Source: Methyloprofundus sp. (GTDB taxonomy: Bacteria; Pseudomonadota; Gammaproteobacteria; Methylococcales; Methylomonadaceae). Taken from it: DNA of 53,500 nucleotides. The position numbers and the translations under genes were made by a program. Shown here piece by piece: positions 10,219-20,293 of this stretch (its first letter is position 1; the number at the start of each line of letters is the position of its first letter). The DNA lies in assembly GCA_012960135.1 (NCBI GenBank), contig DUBW01000085.1:1-53500 (forward strand), given 5' to 3'. The notes under the pieces are model-generated. The model ran no database searches. It saw only the letters and a list, made by a program, of their open reading frames with translations, and had not been told where the DNA came from.

Positions 10219-11142
10219 TTAAGGCATCATATCAATATCATTGCCTTCGATCTCTGGCTCCATCAAATCTTCTTTACTAACACCTAATGCCAACACTAAT
10301 GGACTGGCAACAAAGATAGAAGAATAAGTCCCGATGACCACACCGACAGTTAAAGCAATGGCAAAATTATGAATAATCTCACCGCCTAATACGGCTAATG
10401 CAATAAGTACCAAAAGTGTCGTGACTGACGTCATAATAGTACGACTTAAAGTCTGGTTCAATGAGATATTCATCACATCTTCTGCCGAACCTTTACGCAG
10501 TAATCTAAAATTTTCCCGAATACGATCATAAACAACGATGGTATCGTTTAAAGAATAACCAATCACCGCTAAAACAGCGGCCAATACGGTTAAGTCAAAC
10601 TCCAGCTGTAATAATGAGAAAAAACCCAGGGTAATCAAGACATCATGCGCCAGGGCTGCGACCGAGCCTAAGGCAAATTTGTATTCAAAGCGCCAGGCGA
10701 CATAAATCAAAATACCAAACATGGAGTACAGCAATGCTAAGCCGCCATCTTCAGTCAGCTCATCACCCACTTGTGGACCAACAAATTCAACGCGACGCAA
10801 ATCTCCCTTTTCAGTCATTGCCCCACTAGCTGCCGTAGCAACCTCGGTGCTCAACTGAGCATTACTAAAACCTTCTTTCGGTTTTAGTCGAATTAACACC
10901 TCTTTAGTCGAGCCAAAATGCTGCACAGTGGCATCCTCAAAACCTGCATTTTCAAGTGCTGTACGCATCACTTTAAGGTCGACTGACTGTTGATAGCCAA
11001 TTTCAACCAGTGTTCCACCAGTAAAATCAATACCCAGCTTTAGGCCTTGCGTAGCCAAAGAAACAATCGTAGTAAGCAGTAATAAACCGGAGAAAATCGC
11101 TGCCAGTCGACGTTTACCTAAAAAATCTATTTGTTTAATCAT
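10219..11142 (-). CDS. secF: protein translocase subunit SecF
   Basis: A 307-residue inner-membrane protein that with SecD uses the proton gradient to pull proteins out of the SecYEG channel. It begins with the first TM segment after KQIDFLGKRR, then the periplasmic domain with GIDFTGGTLVEIGY, then five further TM segments including VLAVIGYSLNDTIVVYDRIREN, the SecF signature. Length is close to E. coli SecF (323). It follows secD with a 14-base gap. Confidence 0.96.
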   Translation of the reverse strand: MIKQIDFLGKRRLAAIFSGLLLLTTIVSLATQGLKLGIDFTGGTLVEIGYQQSVDLKVMRTALENAGFEDATVQHFGSTKEVLIRLKPKEGFSNAQLSTEVATAASGAMTEKGDLRRVEFVGPQVGDELTEDGGLALLYSMFGILIYVAWRFEYKFALGSVAALAHDVLITLGFFSLLQLEFDLTVLAAVLAVIGYSLNDTIVVYDRIRENFRLLRKGSAEDVMNISLNQTLSRTIMTSVTTLLVLIALAVLGGEIIHNFAIALTVGVVIGTYSSIFVASPLVLALGVSKEDLMEPEIEGNDIDMMP

Positions 11143-11156
11143 AATATTTATCCTTG

Positions 11157-13010
11157 CTAAATAGATAGCTTATCGAGACGTTGACGAGAACCATATATCC
11201 AGTTAATCACCATACGTGAACCTAAAATCGCGGTGAACATGGACGTTAAAATTCCGATTGCTAGTGTAATTGCAAAGCCTTTAATTGGGCCGGTACCAAA
11301 ACCAAATAACACCAGGGCTACTAATAAGGTAGTAATATTGGCATCAAAAATGGTTGCAAAGGCTTTTTCGTAACCTAGAAAAATACTAGTTTGCGGCGAG
11401 TTTCTATTGCGCAATTCCTCTTTAATACGCTCAAAAATTAATACATTGGCATCCACGGCCATACCAACGGTCAGTACAATTCCGGCGATACCCGGCAAGG
11501 TTAGAGTCGCTTGTAGCATGGATAGCACAGCAACAATCACCACCAGATTAAATGTCAAAGCCAGATTAGCAATAAGACCAAAGGTTTTGTAATAAACAGC
11601 CATAAAGACCAACACTAAAACAAAACCCACTATCACTGACAACATACCTTTATCGATATTATCCTGCCCCAGACTTGGACCCACTGTGCGCTCTTCAACG
11701 ATATCTACAGGCGCAGCTAATGCTCCAGCTCTTAATAAGAGTGACAGTTTACGTGCCTCCTGCGTACTATCTAGACCCGTGGTCTGAAAGCGCTTACTAA
11801 AGGCATCTCGAACAGTAGCAATACTGATGACCTCTTCAACCTTTTCCTTATGACGTATTTTTTTACCATTTACCATTTTTGTAGTGGCTTTCTGTTCAAT
11901 AAAAACCACCGCCATAGGCTGTCCTATATTATCTTTGGTGAACTTACCCATTTTCTTGGCACCAATACCATTCAAGGTAATATTCACCGACGCAGAACCA
12001 TTCTGATCCAGACCAGATGACGCATCAACAATCTGATCCCCTGTAATAATCACCCGGCGCTTTAATAACACCGGCGCTTTGGTATCACGCTCATAGTAAA
12101 GTCTAGAGCCGACAGGCACCCGACCAGCAATGGCACGCTGTATATCATGTTCGGTATCAACTTTGCGATATTCCAGCGTCGCTGTCGTACCGAGAATTTC
12201 TTTAGCCTGCGCTGTATCCTGCACGCCAGGCAACTGCACAACGATACGGTTATCACCTTGCTGCTGAATCACCGGCTCGGAAACACCTAGTTCGTTGACC
12301 CGATTACGCAAGGTAGTAATATTCTGCGCCAGCGCAAATTTCTTGATTTCGTTTATTTCTTGCTCAGAAATACTTAAATAAATCACTGGCTGCGCTTCGT
12401 CGACCTTCATATCCAGCTTACGAAACTCATCGTCTATCATATCGATAGCAGCCTGCTTATCTTTCTCGTTACGCAACACAACCTTCACCGCACCGTTATC
12501 AAAAGTAACGGATTTATAGCGAATTTTAGCTGTACGTAACGCCAGACGAATATCGTTATTGTAGCGTTCATCAGCCTGTTTTAACGCCGCAACCATATCC
12601 ACTTCTAACAGGAAATGCACTCCACCACGTAAGTCCAACCCTAAATACATAGGCTCGGCATCAATGGATCGCAGCCAATCAGGTGTCGCCGGCGCTAGAT
12701 TTAAAGCAACGATATATCGACTACCTAGACTATTACGCCATAAATCAGCAGCGCGCATTTGATCATCTGTATTATTAAAGCGCGCCAACACTTTAGTGCC
12801 TTGCAGCTCTATCGCTTTTGCGGTAATTGCCGCATCACTTAATGTGCCTTCAATTTGTGCAAGCTGTAATTCTGTAATATCAGTCGCATCGCCGGCTGAT
12901 ATCTGTACTGATGGATCATCACCATAAAGATTAGGCAATGAATACACAATCCCTAAAATCAGGACGATGAGAATCAGTAAGTTTTTCCATATAGGGAAAT
13001 GGTTTTGCAT
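11157..13010 (-). CDS. secD: protein translocase subunit SecD
   Basis: A 617-residue membrane protein, partner of SecF, of E. coli size (615). The N-terminal MQNHFPIWKNLLILIVLILG aligns with the family's LNRYPLWK start, so I use the ATG at 13010. An in-frame start at 13070 would add 20 non-conserved residues. The signature GLDLRGGVHFLLEVD follows TM1, then the large periplasmic P1 domain with RNRVNELGVSEPVIQQQG, then a TM bundle with GMAVDANVLIFERIKEELR. It lies in the yajC-secD-secF order. Confidence 0.96.
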   Translation of the reverse strand: MQNHFPIWKNLLILIVLILGIVYSLPNLYGDDPSVQISAGDATDITELQLAQIEGTLSDAAITAKAIELQGTKVLARFNNTDDQMRAADLWRNSLGSRYIVALNLAPATPDWLRSIDAEPMYLGLDLRGGVHFLLEVDMVAALKQADERYNNDIRLALRTAKIRYKSVTFDNGAVKVVLRNEKDKQAAIDMIDDEFRKLDMKVDEAQPVIYLSISEQEINEIKKFALAQNITTLRNRVNELGVSEPVIQQQGDNRIVVQLPGVQDTAQAKEILGTTATLEYRKVDTEHDIQRAIAGRVPVGSRLYYERDTKAPVLLKRRVIITGDQIVDASSGLDQNGSASVNITLNGIGAKKMGKFTKDNIGQPMAVVFIEQKATTKMVNGKKIRHKEKVEEVISIATVRDAFSKRFQTTGLDSTQEARKLSLLLRAGALAAPVDIVEERTVGPSLGQDNIDKGMLSVIVGFVLVLVFMAVYYKTFGLIANLALTFNLVVIVAVLSMLQATLTLPGIAGIVLTVGMAVDANVLIFERIKEELRNRNSPQTSIFLGYEKAFATIFDANITTLLVALVLFGFGTGPIKGFAITLAIGILTSMFTAILGSRMVINWIYGSRQRLDKLSI

Positions 13011-13143
13011 GATAAGTCCAACAAGATAAATCAAGGTCTGGCGCAGTCTGCACCAACGAAAAATGAGCACATTCAGGAGTTAAACCAACCTACTCCCGAA
13101 ATGCACTCATCTAAACAAGTCCGCTCCTAATCGCTTTTGCGAC

Positions 13144-13491
13144 TTAAGATTTGGTTTTTTTCATTTGAACTTTGAAAGTTCCTTTAGGCATTAAGCTACT
13201 GATCTGATGGCGCTGTACCTGAATAACGGTATTAGGTGCCACTTCGACCTGTACAAAATTTTCGTCCAGACTAACAACTTTGCCCAAAACACCACCGCCA
13301 GTAACAACTTCTGCACCAGCCTGCATCTGCTCAAGCATTTTTTTATGCTCTTTGGTGCGTTTATGCTGAGGCCTTAGAAATAAAAAGTAAAAAAACACCA
13401 AGATACCCACTGGAAATAGCATCCCTTCCCAACCTGGTTGTGCGACTACTGGAGCTGCTTCAGCCACAGCATCAGAAATTAAAAAACTCAT
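13144..13491 (-). CDS. yajC: preprotein translocase accessory subunit YajC
   Basis: A 115-residue single-pass membrane protein. One TM segment (about residues 24-40, GMLFPVGILVFFYFLFLRPQ) is followed by the conserved RPQHKRTKEHKKML and the cytoplasmic beta-rich GAEVVTGGGVLGKV. YajC is bound to SecDF and also found with AcrB. It lies 133 bases upstream of the true secD start and downstream of tgt, the standard order. Confidence 0.95.
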   Translation of the reverse strand: MSFLISDAVAEAAPVVAQPGWEGMLFPVGILVFFYFLFLRPQHKRTKEHKKMLEQMQAGAEVVTGGGVLGKVVSLDENFVQVEVAPNTVIQVQRHQISSLMPKGTFKVQMKKTKS

Positions 13492-13652
13492 GTCTTCCCC
13501 AATATCATCAATTATTTAGTAAAAAAGCTCTATATTATTACATATACTTCGTATAGTCACCATTATGGATTTCTATCCGCCGCTTTTGGCCGCAAGACTA
13601 CGTTACAGAAACAGCCATGGAACTCTATTTCAGCGCTTGCTATCGGCAAAAA

Positions 13653-14837
<1,185 letters not shown>

Positions 14838-14945
14838 CTAAATAACCTGTATAACAGGAGCTTAGTCGCCAGTATTTGTATTGCCATGCACTTTGTTAGC
14901 TGTGTTCTTGGGTCTGGCGTGCGAAGTATAATATTGATAGCTATG

Positions 14946-15212
14946 CTAAAGCCAGCTAATTGCCAAAGTATCTCCCATTGCTACTCGCCTTTTTTTTAGT
15001 TTAACTAGTTTTTCGGTATCCGCAGAAAGCAAAACAACACCCGATGGAATAAGCGAAGAGCAATCATCTATTATCGATGAATGAGGCAATTTTAAGTAAT
15101 ATTCATTTACTTTCCCAGCGCTCATCTGAACTAAAAGATTTAGCCGCAGAAACCCCTCCCTTTGATAGTTTGTCCCTGAGTTAAAACTCAAGACTACTGG
15201 GATATTACTCAT
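14946..15212 (-). CDS. doubtful small hypothetical protein (88 aa)
   Basis: An open frame of 88 codons with no family I recognise. It is Leu/Ser rich with no membrane segment. No Shine-Dalgarno sequence precedes the ATG at 15212. Its first ~17 codons lie antisense to an mscS remnant on the plus strand, which argues against that start; an internal ATG at 15125 would give 59 residues. It could be chance coding in a decayed intergenic region. Confidence 0.2.
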   Translation of the reverse strand: MSNIPVVLSFNSGTNYQREGFLRLNLLVQMSAGKVNEYYLKLPHSSIIDDCSSLIPSGVVLLSADTEKLVKLKKRRVAMGDTLAISWL

Positions 15213-15302
15213 TTAGTAAAAAAGCGCTTTGCTGCCGAAGGCATTTCCATTCCTTTTCCTCAGCGTGATGTGCATGTTATTCAAGAGGCTAACAGCGGCT
15301 AG
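15162..15302 (+). pseudogene. remnant of an MscS-family mechanosensitive channel (C-terminus only)
   Basis: The plus strand from 15180 reads VKTQDYWDITHLVKKRFAAE, followed by GISIPFPQRDVHV and a TAG stop at 15300. This is the characteristic C-terminal end of small MscS channels (VKT.DYW.. ..KKRF...GI.IPFPQRDVH). Immediately upstream the frame continues PLIVCP, then TGA at 15177 where the family has Trp. A few residues between YWD and VKKRF are missing. No pore or N-terminal part is seen upstream. It is clearly non-functional. A terminator-like hairpin lies just downstream. Confidence 0.75.
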
Positions 15303-15328
15303 TGCATATTCAGAAATAAAAAACACGC

Positions 15329-15354
15329 GATTCCCGATACACTTACCGGGAATC
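15329..15354 (+). terminator. probable intrinsic terminator of the decayed mscS gene
   Basis: GATTCCCG and CGGGAATC form an 8-bp stem around a 10-base loop, followed by TATTTTC. It stands 27 bases after the mscS remnant stop and appears to be a left-over of that gene. Confidence 0.55.
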
Positions 15355-15477
15355 TATTTTCTGCAATCATCGAAACAGAAGTTCAATAGCTTTAGATATT
15401 GCTGCCAACAAAAAAGCTGAAGTTTTTTACTTGTGATTGCGTTCTATTTAATGAATGTATTTTATCCAGCGCCAGCT

Positions 15478-15918
15478 TTAGTCTTCTCGATTAAACTCAC
15501 CCTCTATAACTCCAGGCCCGGCTTTTGGTTTTTGCTGCCCCGGAACAACACCGCCCTGAACCAGACGTTTTTCAATAATGTACTGAGCAATTTTCTTGCG
15601 TGCAGACGGGATTAAACAGGCAAAGCCGATCACATCAGTAAAAAAACCAGGGGTTAATAATAACGCGCCACCCACCAGTAATATTGGCCCTTCAACCATT
15701 TCATAAGCGGGAATTTGTCCGCGCTGCAAACTATCCTGAAAACGTTGCAAGGTTGCCAGACCTTGGCGCCTTAACAAGTTTGCGCCGATGATTGCAGTGG
15801 TAACAACCAAAGCAATAGTAGGAAACACTCCAACGATGCCGCCAATTTGTAATAGCAGGTAAATCTCTATAAACGGAACGATCAAAAAGACTAAAAAGAT
15901 GAGCTGTACCGGATTCAT
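15478..15918 (-). CDS. fxsA: FxsA family membrane protein
   Basis: A 146-residue inner-membrane protein with TM segments at about residues 5-22, 27-45 and 75-97. The family signature is visible in PFIEIYLLLQIGGIVG, in TAIIGANLLRRQGL and in GALLLTPGFFTDVIGFACLIPS. In E. coli overexpressed FxsA relieves exclusion of phage T7 by the F plasmid; its normal role is not known. It is a single gene with no operon partner visible here. Confidence 0.9.
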   Translation of the reverse strand: MNPVQLIFLVFLIVPFIEIYLLLQIGGIVGVFPTIALVVTTAIIGANLLRRQGLATLQRFQDSLQRGQIPAYEMVEGPILLVGGALLLTPGFFTDVIGFACLIPSARKKIAQYIIEKRLVQGGVVPGQQKPKAGPGVIEGEFNRED

Positions 15919-16130
15919 TATGTGACCTCTTGGTTTAATCTAAGTAACTACAATAAGGCTTTTTTTAAAAAAATCAAATATTCCGTCTGGTATTGAACTC
16001 ATATAGCACACTACCTAAAATACTCACCCTGCACTTATCATTGCAAAATGCTTACAATAAATCTTTGAAAACAAACGAGCCGCCTGTGTTAAAATCCTGC
16101 TCAATCTCGGTTGTTCCTGGCAGAGTGTAA

Positions 16131-16291
16131 TTATACTTCGCGCAGTCACGAATGCGGCTTCTTATTGGCTGACTTTTTGCCGATAACTGCGTTGCTGAAA
16201 CACTTGCGTAGCCTACTATGCGTCTCTTTCAGCACCTTGTTCTCGTTAAAAATTAGCTCGGTAATTATTCCGCATTCGTGACCGAGTATAG
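16131..16291. repeat. MITE-like element with terminal inverted repeats upstream of dsbD
   Basis: GTCACGAATGCGG at 16145-16157 is mirrored by CCGCATTCGTGAC at 16270-16282, and the match extends imperfectly outwards (TATACTTCG against CGAGTATAG). Inside, TGCTGAAA and TTTCAGCA form a second nested stem around GCGTAGCCTACTATGCG. No coding frame of note. It lies in the 529-base gap between fxsA and dsbD; the rest of that gap shows nothing else recognised. Confidence 0.6.
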
Positions 16292-16447
16292 TGTAAACAT
16301 AACAAGACAGACACTTTTAAATCTCCTGCCTTCCTTCATTAAAGAATAAATACCGAACGTTTTTTATCAGCGCAGCTATCACGACAGACCAGTGATCATT
16401 ATTTTCCTGGTAAAAATGAATTGCCTGACTACTTTATAGATAAGCCC

Positions 16448-18688
16448 ATGTATTATTTTAAATTTATTTTTACCTGTTTTTTTATTCTTGTTAGCCTATC
16501 GGCTAACGCCCTTGATCCGGATGAATTATTACAAGCAGATCAAGCGTTTAAAGTTTCAGCTGTTACTACAAAAGATGGTAATGTCAAGATTTCCTGGTTG
16601 ATTGCCGATGGTTATTATTTATATCGCAAGAAAATTTCGTTTACCTCGAAAACTGATTCTATACGTATAGAACGGGCTGATTTACCGGCTGGAAAAATAA
16701 AAAAAGACCCAAATTTTGGGGATATGGAGGTCTATCGTCATTCTATAAAAAGTCTTTTAACACTAAAGCGCCCCGCTGCAGCAACGACCTTTGCTCTACT
16801 GGTAAAACACCAGGGCTGTGCTGATGCTGGACTTTGCTACCCTCCGCAGAGAACTGTTCTAAATATAAATTTACCTGCTATAAATGCACCGCAAACCAGT
16901 GACTCATTTAATCCCTTAGATCAAATAAGTAAAGGACTGGGACAGAGCTTAGCGCTATTTTCTGATAAATTACTGCCTGCCGATGAAGCTTTTCAATTTT
17001 TTGCCACGATAAAAGATGCGCATACTCTGAATTTACAATGGCGTATCGCAGATGGATATTATCTGTATCGGGAAAAATTTAATCTGCAATTATCCTCCGA
17101 TTCAGCCATAGATACACAGTTACTTAGCTATGATATTCCCCATGGAAAAGCGACACATGACGAAGCATTTGGTGATGTCGAACTCTTATATAATAATCTA
17201 AGTTTTAATGTGCCATTAGCACGCAGCAATACGGCTGAACACGAAATAACCCTGACGGCTAAATTTCAGGGCTGTGCGGAGCGCGGGGTATGCTATCCAC
17301 CGATGCAGAAAACAGTCAATTTATTATTACCTGTAAGTTCAACTGCTGCAACGACTAGTCCACTTGCTAGCGTTAAGAAAAAAACCGAGTCTGAACAAGA
17401 CCTTATTGTCGCATCGTTACAACAAGACTCTTTCTTCCTGACCTTATTAAGCTTTTTAGGCTTTGGTTTATTACTCGCTTTTACACCTTGTGTATTTCCG
17501 ATGATCCCCATTTTATCGGGTATTATTGTCGGCCACGGGGAAAACATTACTCATCGCAAAGCTTTTTTCCTATCCTTAAGTTTCGTACTCGCTTCAGCTA
17601 TAACCTATACTGTTTTTGGTGTGCTTGCGGCTTTGTTTGGCAGTAATCTTCAGGCGATTTTTCAGGCTCCCTGGGTGATTTATCTATTTAGTGCTATTTT
17701 TATCGCTTTATCCTTGTCGATGTTCGGCTTTTATAATCTGGAACTGCCAAAATCGTTACAAACCCGTTTACAGAATACCAGTAATAAACACCGCGACGGC
17801 TCTTTTATCAGCGCTGCCGTCATGGGCGTTTTGTCATCCTTGATAGTCGGACCTTGCGTCGCTGCCCCCCTAGCTGCTGCACTGATGTATATCGGCCAGA
17901 CGGGTGATGTGATTCTAGGCGGCTCTGCATTATTTGTGATGGGCTTTGGCATGGGCGTCCCACTGCTTATTATTGGTGCCTCTGCAGGCAGTTTATTACC
18001 CAAAGCAGGGCACTGGCTTAATGCCAGTAAGATTGTGTTTGGAGTCATCATGCTTGCTGTAGCCGTATGGATGCTAGAGCGTGTTATTGCCCCGGAATTG
18101 ACAATGTTATTCTGGGCAATGTTATGCATAATTCCAGCTATTTATCTGCGGGTATTAGACCCTTTACCAGAAATTGATAGTGGCTGGCATAAGCTTTGGA
18201 AGGGAGCGGGCGTTATTTTGCTTGCCTATGGCGTGCTTATTCTAATAGGTCTTAGTGCCGGAAATACTAACCCATTACTACCTTTAAAAGGCCTTGCATC
18301 CGGTTCAACCAATCCGCAGCAGGAAGCACCCATAGAATTTAAACGCGTAGCCTCTTTAGCAGAATTAGACCAGAAGCTAAAAGCAGCAAGCGCCCAAGGA
18401 AAATGGGTGATGCTGGATTTTTATGCTGACTGGTGCATTAGCTGCAAAGAAATGGAAGCCTATACTTTAAATAACCCCGACGTTAAGCAGGCACTATCTA
18501 GTTTTGTATTATTACAAGCCGATGTCACTGAAAATAATGATCAGGATAAAGCCTTATTGAAAGCCTTTGATTTAATTGGCCCACCTGCGATCCTGTTTTT
18601 TAACCTTAATCAGCAAGAACAATCCAGTGCACGTGTAATTGGCTATCAAGAAGCCGAAGCTTTCTTACAACATCTGTCTCAGCTTTAA
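16448..18688 (+). CDS. dsbD: thiol:disulfide interchange protein DsbD with duplicated alpha domain
   Basis: A 746-residue electron conduit that passes reducing power from cytoplasmic thioredoxin to periplasmic partners. The ATG at 16448 begins a clear signal peptide (cleavage after SANA), so the TTG at 16421 is rejected. The order is: alpha domain 1 (about 22-145, GCADAGLCYPP), alpha domain 2 (about 175-295, GCAERGVCYPP), eight-TM beta domain with FTPCVFPMIP and VGPCVAAPLAA, and gamma thioredoxin domain with DFYADWCISCKEME. E. coli DsbD has one alpha domain and 565 residues. Both alpha copies keep the Cys pair and the IADGYYLYR motif. A TlpA-like gene follows 28 bases later. Confidence 0.93.
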   Translation: MYYFKFIFTCFFILVSLSANALDPDELLQADQAFKVSAVTTKDGNVKISWLIADGYYLYRKKISFTSKTDSIRIERADLPAGKIKKDPNFGDMEVYRHSIKSLLTLKRPAAATTFALLVKHQGCADAGLCYPPQRTVLNINLPAINAPQTSDSFNPLDQISKGLGQSLALFSDKLLPADEAFQFFATIKDAHTLNLQWRIADGYYLYREKFNLQLSSDSAIDTQLLSYDIPHGKATHDEAFGDVELLYNNLSFNVPLARSNTAEHEITLTAKFQGCAERGVCYPPMQKTVNLLLPVSSTAATTSPLASVKKKTESEQDLIVASLQQDSFFLTLLSFLGFGLLLAFTPCVFPMIPILSGIIVGHGENITHRKAFFLSLSFVLASAITYTVFGVLAALFGSNLQAIFQAPWVIYLFSAIFIALSLSMFGFYNLELPKSLQTRLQNTSNKHRDGSFISAAVMGVLSSLIVGPCVAAPLAAALMYIGQTGDVILGGSALFVMGFGMGVPLLIIGASAGSLLPKAGHWLNASKIVFGVIMLAVAVWMLERVIAPELTMLFWAMLCIIPAIYLRVLDPLPEIDSGWHKLWKGAGVILLAYGVLILIGLSAGNTNPLLPLKGLASGSTNPQQEAPIEFKRVASLAELDQKLKAASAQGKWVMLDFYADWCISCKEMEAYTLNNPDVKQALSSFVLLQADVTENNDQDKALLKAFDLIGPPAILFFNLNQQEQSSARVIGYQEAEAFLQHLSQL

Positions 18689-18716
18689 TATACACTTGGT
18701 CTAACTTGTATTGCAT

Positions 18717-19265
18717 ATGTCTAAACATCTGATTGCTTTGTTATTTATTTCCCTGTTGCTGACAAGTTCGTTGATTGCCTGGCAGCAAAGCCAGAAGCCT
18801 TTGCAGGCGCAGCAAGCCATCCCGCTGCCTGAATTTTCCCTGCCAGACCTCTCAGGCACACTCCACCCTATTTCAGAATGGCATAGGAAAATTTTAATTA
18901 TTAATTTCTGGGCTACCTGGTGCCCACCCTGCCTGAAAGAAATTCCTGAATTTATTCAACTACAAACAGAATATGCAGGACAAAATGTTCAGTTTATCGG
19001 TATAGCAATTGATGAAGCTGAATTAGTTGCCGACTACTTAAGCTTTATTGATATAAATTATCCTATCCTGATTGCCGAGTCAGGCGGTGCAAAACTTGCC
19101 CAACAACTAGGTAACACCGTCAGCGCCATCCCCTTTACAGCCATAGTCAACCAACAGCAACAAATTATTTTTTACCATCCTGGTGAACTATCAAAGCAAC
19201 GCCTGACTGAGCTAATTGAGCCCTTATTAAGCTCTCAACCCTACCTCAATACACACTTAAAGTAG
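18717..19265 (+). CDS. TlpA/ResA-like membrane-anchored thioredoxin
   Basis: A 182-residue thioredoxin-fold protein with an N-terminal signal anchor (residues 5-21) and the redox motif WCPPC in INFWATWCPPCLKEIPEF. The cis-Pro segment is SAIPFTAIV. Such proteins reduce periplasmic disulfides, commonly in cytochrome c maturation, and receive electrons from DsbD/CcdA, which fits its place directly after dsbD. The ATG at 18717 is used; a TTG at 18711 is possible but adds only two residues. Substrate is not known. Confidence 0.88.
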   Translation: MSKHLIALLFISLLLTSSLIAWQQSQKPLQAQQAIPLPEFSLPDLSGTLHPISEWHRKILIINFWATWCPPCLKEIPEFIQLQTEYAGQNVQFIGIAIDEAELVADYLSFIDINYPILIAESGGAKLAQQLGNTVSAIPFTAIVNQQQQIIFYHPGELSKQRLTELIEPLLSSQPYLNTHLK

Positions 19266-19383
19266 TAAAAAAACTACCAGTTTTGTCGCGAACTGCTGCT
19301 AAAAAACATATATCTGGACAAAACCTTACAAATTAGGCAAAATTACCACATACTTGCGTAAAATAATAAAAACAACGTACAGA

Positions 19384-19830
19384 ATGGCAAAAATTACAAT
19401 ACTTAATGGCCCTAATCTGAACCTGCTCGGCATACGAGAGCCGGGGCATTATGGCAATAAAACTCTAGCTGATATTCAAAAAAGCGCAGCCGCCTTTGCC
19501 AGCAAAGCAGGCCATACATTAAGTTTTCATCAAAATAATGCCGAGCATGAGCTTGTTGAGCTAATTCATCAGGCCTTCGCTGATCAGGTTGATTTTATTA
19601 TTATCAACCCTGCTGCATTCACCCATACTAGCGTCGCGATTCGTGATGCTTTATTAGCAACAAAAGTTCCTTTTATAGAAGTCCACCTATCCAATGTTCA
19701 CGCACGGGAGTCGTTTCGTAAACACTCCTATTTCTCTGATATTGCAGAGGGAGTTATTTGTGGATTTGGTGCGACAGGATACGAACTGGCCTTACAGGCT
19801 GCTCATCAGACACTACTCGAGAGAAAATAA
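19384..19830 (+). CDS. aroQ: type II 3-dehydroquinate dehydratase
   Basis: A 148-residue enzyme of the shikimate pathway. It shows [19 protein letters not shown] with the catalytic Arg/Tyr loop (Tyr23), the [10 protein letters not shown] segment, [18 protein letters not shown], and [18 protein letters not shown] with the proton-donor His. The ATG at 19384 gives the family N-terminus [10 protein letters not shown]; the open frame upstream is not conserved. aroQ followed directly by accB and accC is a common order in gammaproteobacteria. Confidence 0.96.
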   Translation: MAKITILNGPNLNLLGIREPGHYGNKTLADIQKSAAAFASKAGHTLSFHQNNAEHELVELIHQAFADQVDFIIINPAAFTHTSVAIRDALLATKVPFIEVHLSNVHARESFRKHSYFSDIAEGVICGFGATGYELALQAAHQTLLERK

Positions 19831-19833
19831 ATC

Positions 19834-20277
19834 GTGGATATTAGAAAAATAAAAAAACTGATCGAAATTATTGAAGAATCTGACATCGCTGAAATCGAAA
19901 TTACCGAAGGCGAAGAGTCTGTCCGCATTAACCGCTATTCAAGCAAGTTCGCTCCGGCTGCGCCTGTCGCTGTTGCCCCTGTAGCTTTAGCAGCACCTGC
20001 CTCCGCTTTAACTGCCAGTGACCCGGCACCCAACGAGCCTTCAGGGCATGCCGTTAAATCACCTATGGTGGGGACATTCTACCGCTCGGCTTCCCCGGGT
20101 TCCGCCCCCTTTATAGAAGTGGGTCAATCCGTTAAAGAAGGCGATACGCTGTGCATTATTGAAGCAATGAAAATTCTTAACCAAATTGAAGCGGATAAAA
20201 CTGGCGTTATCAAACAAATATTAATCGAGGATGCACAATCCGTTGAGTATGATCAAGCACTTTTCATCATAGAATAA
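19834..20277 (+). CDS. accB: biotin carboxyl carrier protein of acetyl-CoA carboxylase
   Basis: A 147-residue subunit carrying biotin for malonyl-CoA synthesis. N-terminal [16 protein letters not shown], a short Ala/Pro-rich linker (residues 45-70), then the biotinyl domain with [11 protein letters not shown] and the biotin-lysine motif EAMKILN. It uses a GTG start three bases after the aroQ stop. The gap to accC is 16 bases, so the two are co-expressed. Confidence 0.96.
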   Translation: MDIRKIKKLIEIIEESDIAEIEITEGEESVRINRYSSKFAPAAPVAVAPVALAAPASALTASDPAPNEPSGHAVKSPMVGTFYRSASPGSAPFIEVGQSVKEGDTLCIIEAMKILNQIEADKTGVIKQILIEDAQSVEYDQALFIIE

Positions 20278-20293
20278 TAACGAGGTAAAAACT

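Noticed and set aside
13010-13070. Longer SecD with a start at 13070
   Set aside because: The added 20 residues are not part of the SecD family; the ATG at 13010 gives the conserved N-terminus.
15229-15615. Two plus-strand frames of about 60 codons (15229 and 15433)
   Set aside because: The first runs through the mscS remnant in another frame and the second is antisense to fxsA; neither looks protein-like.
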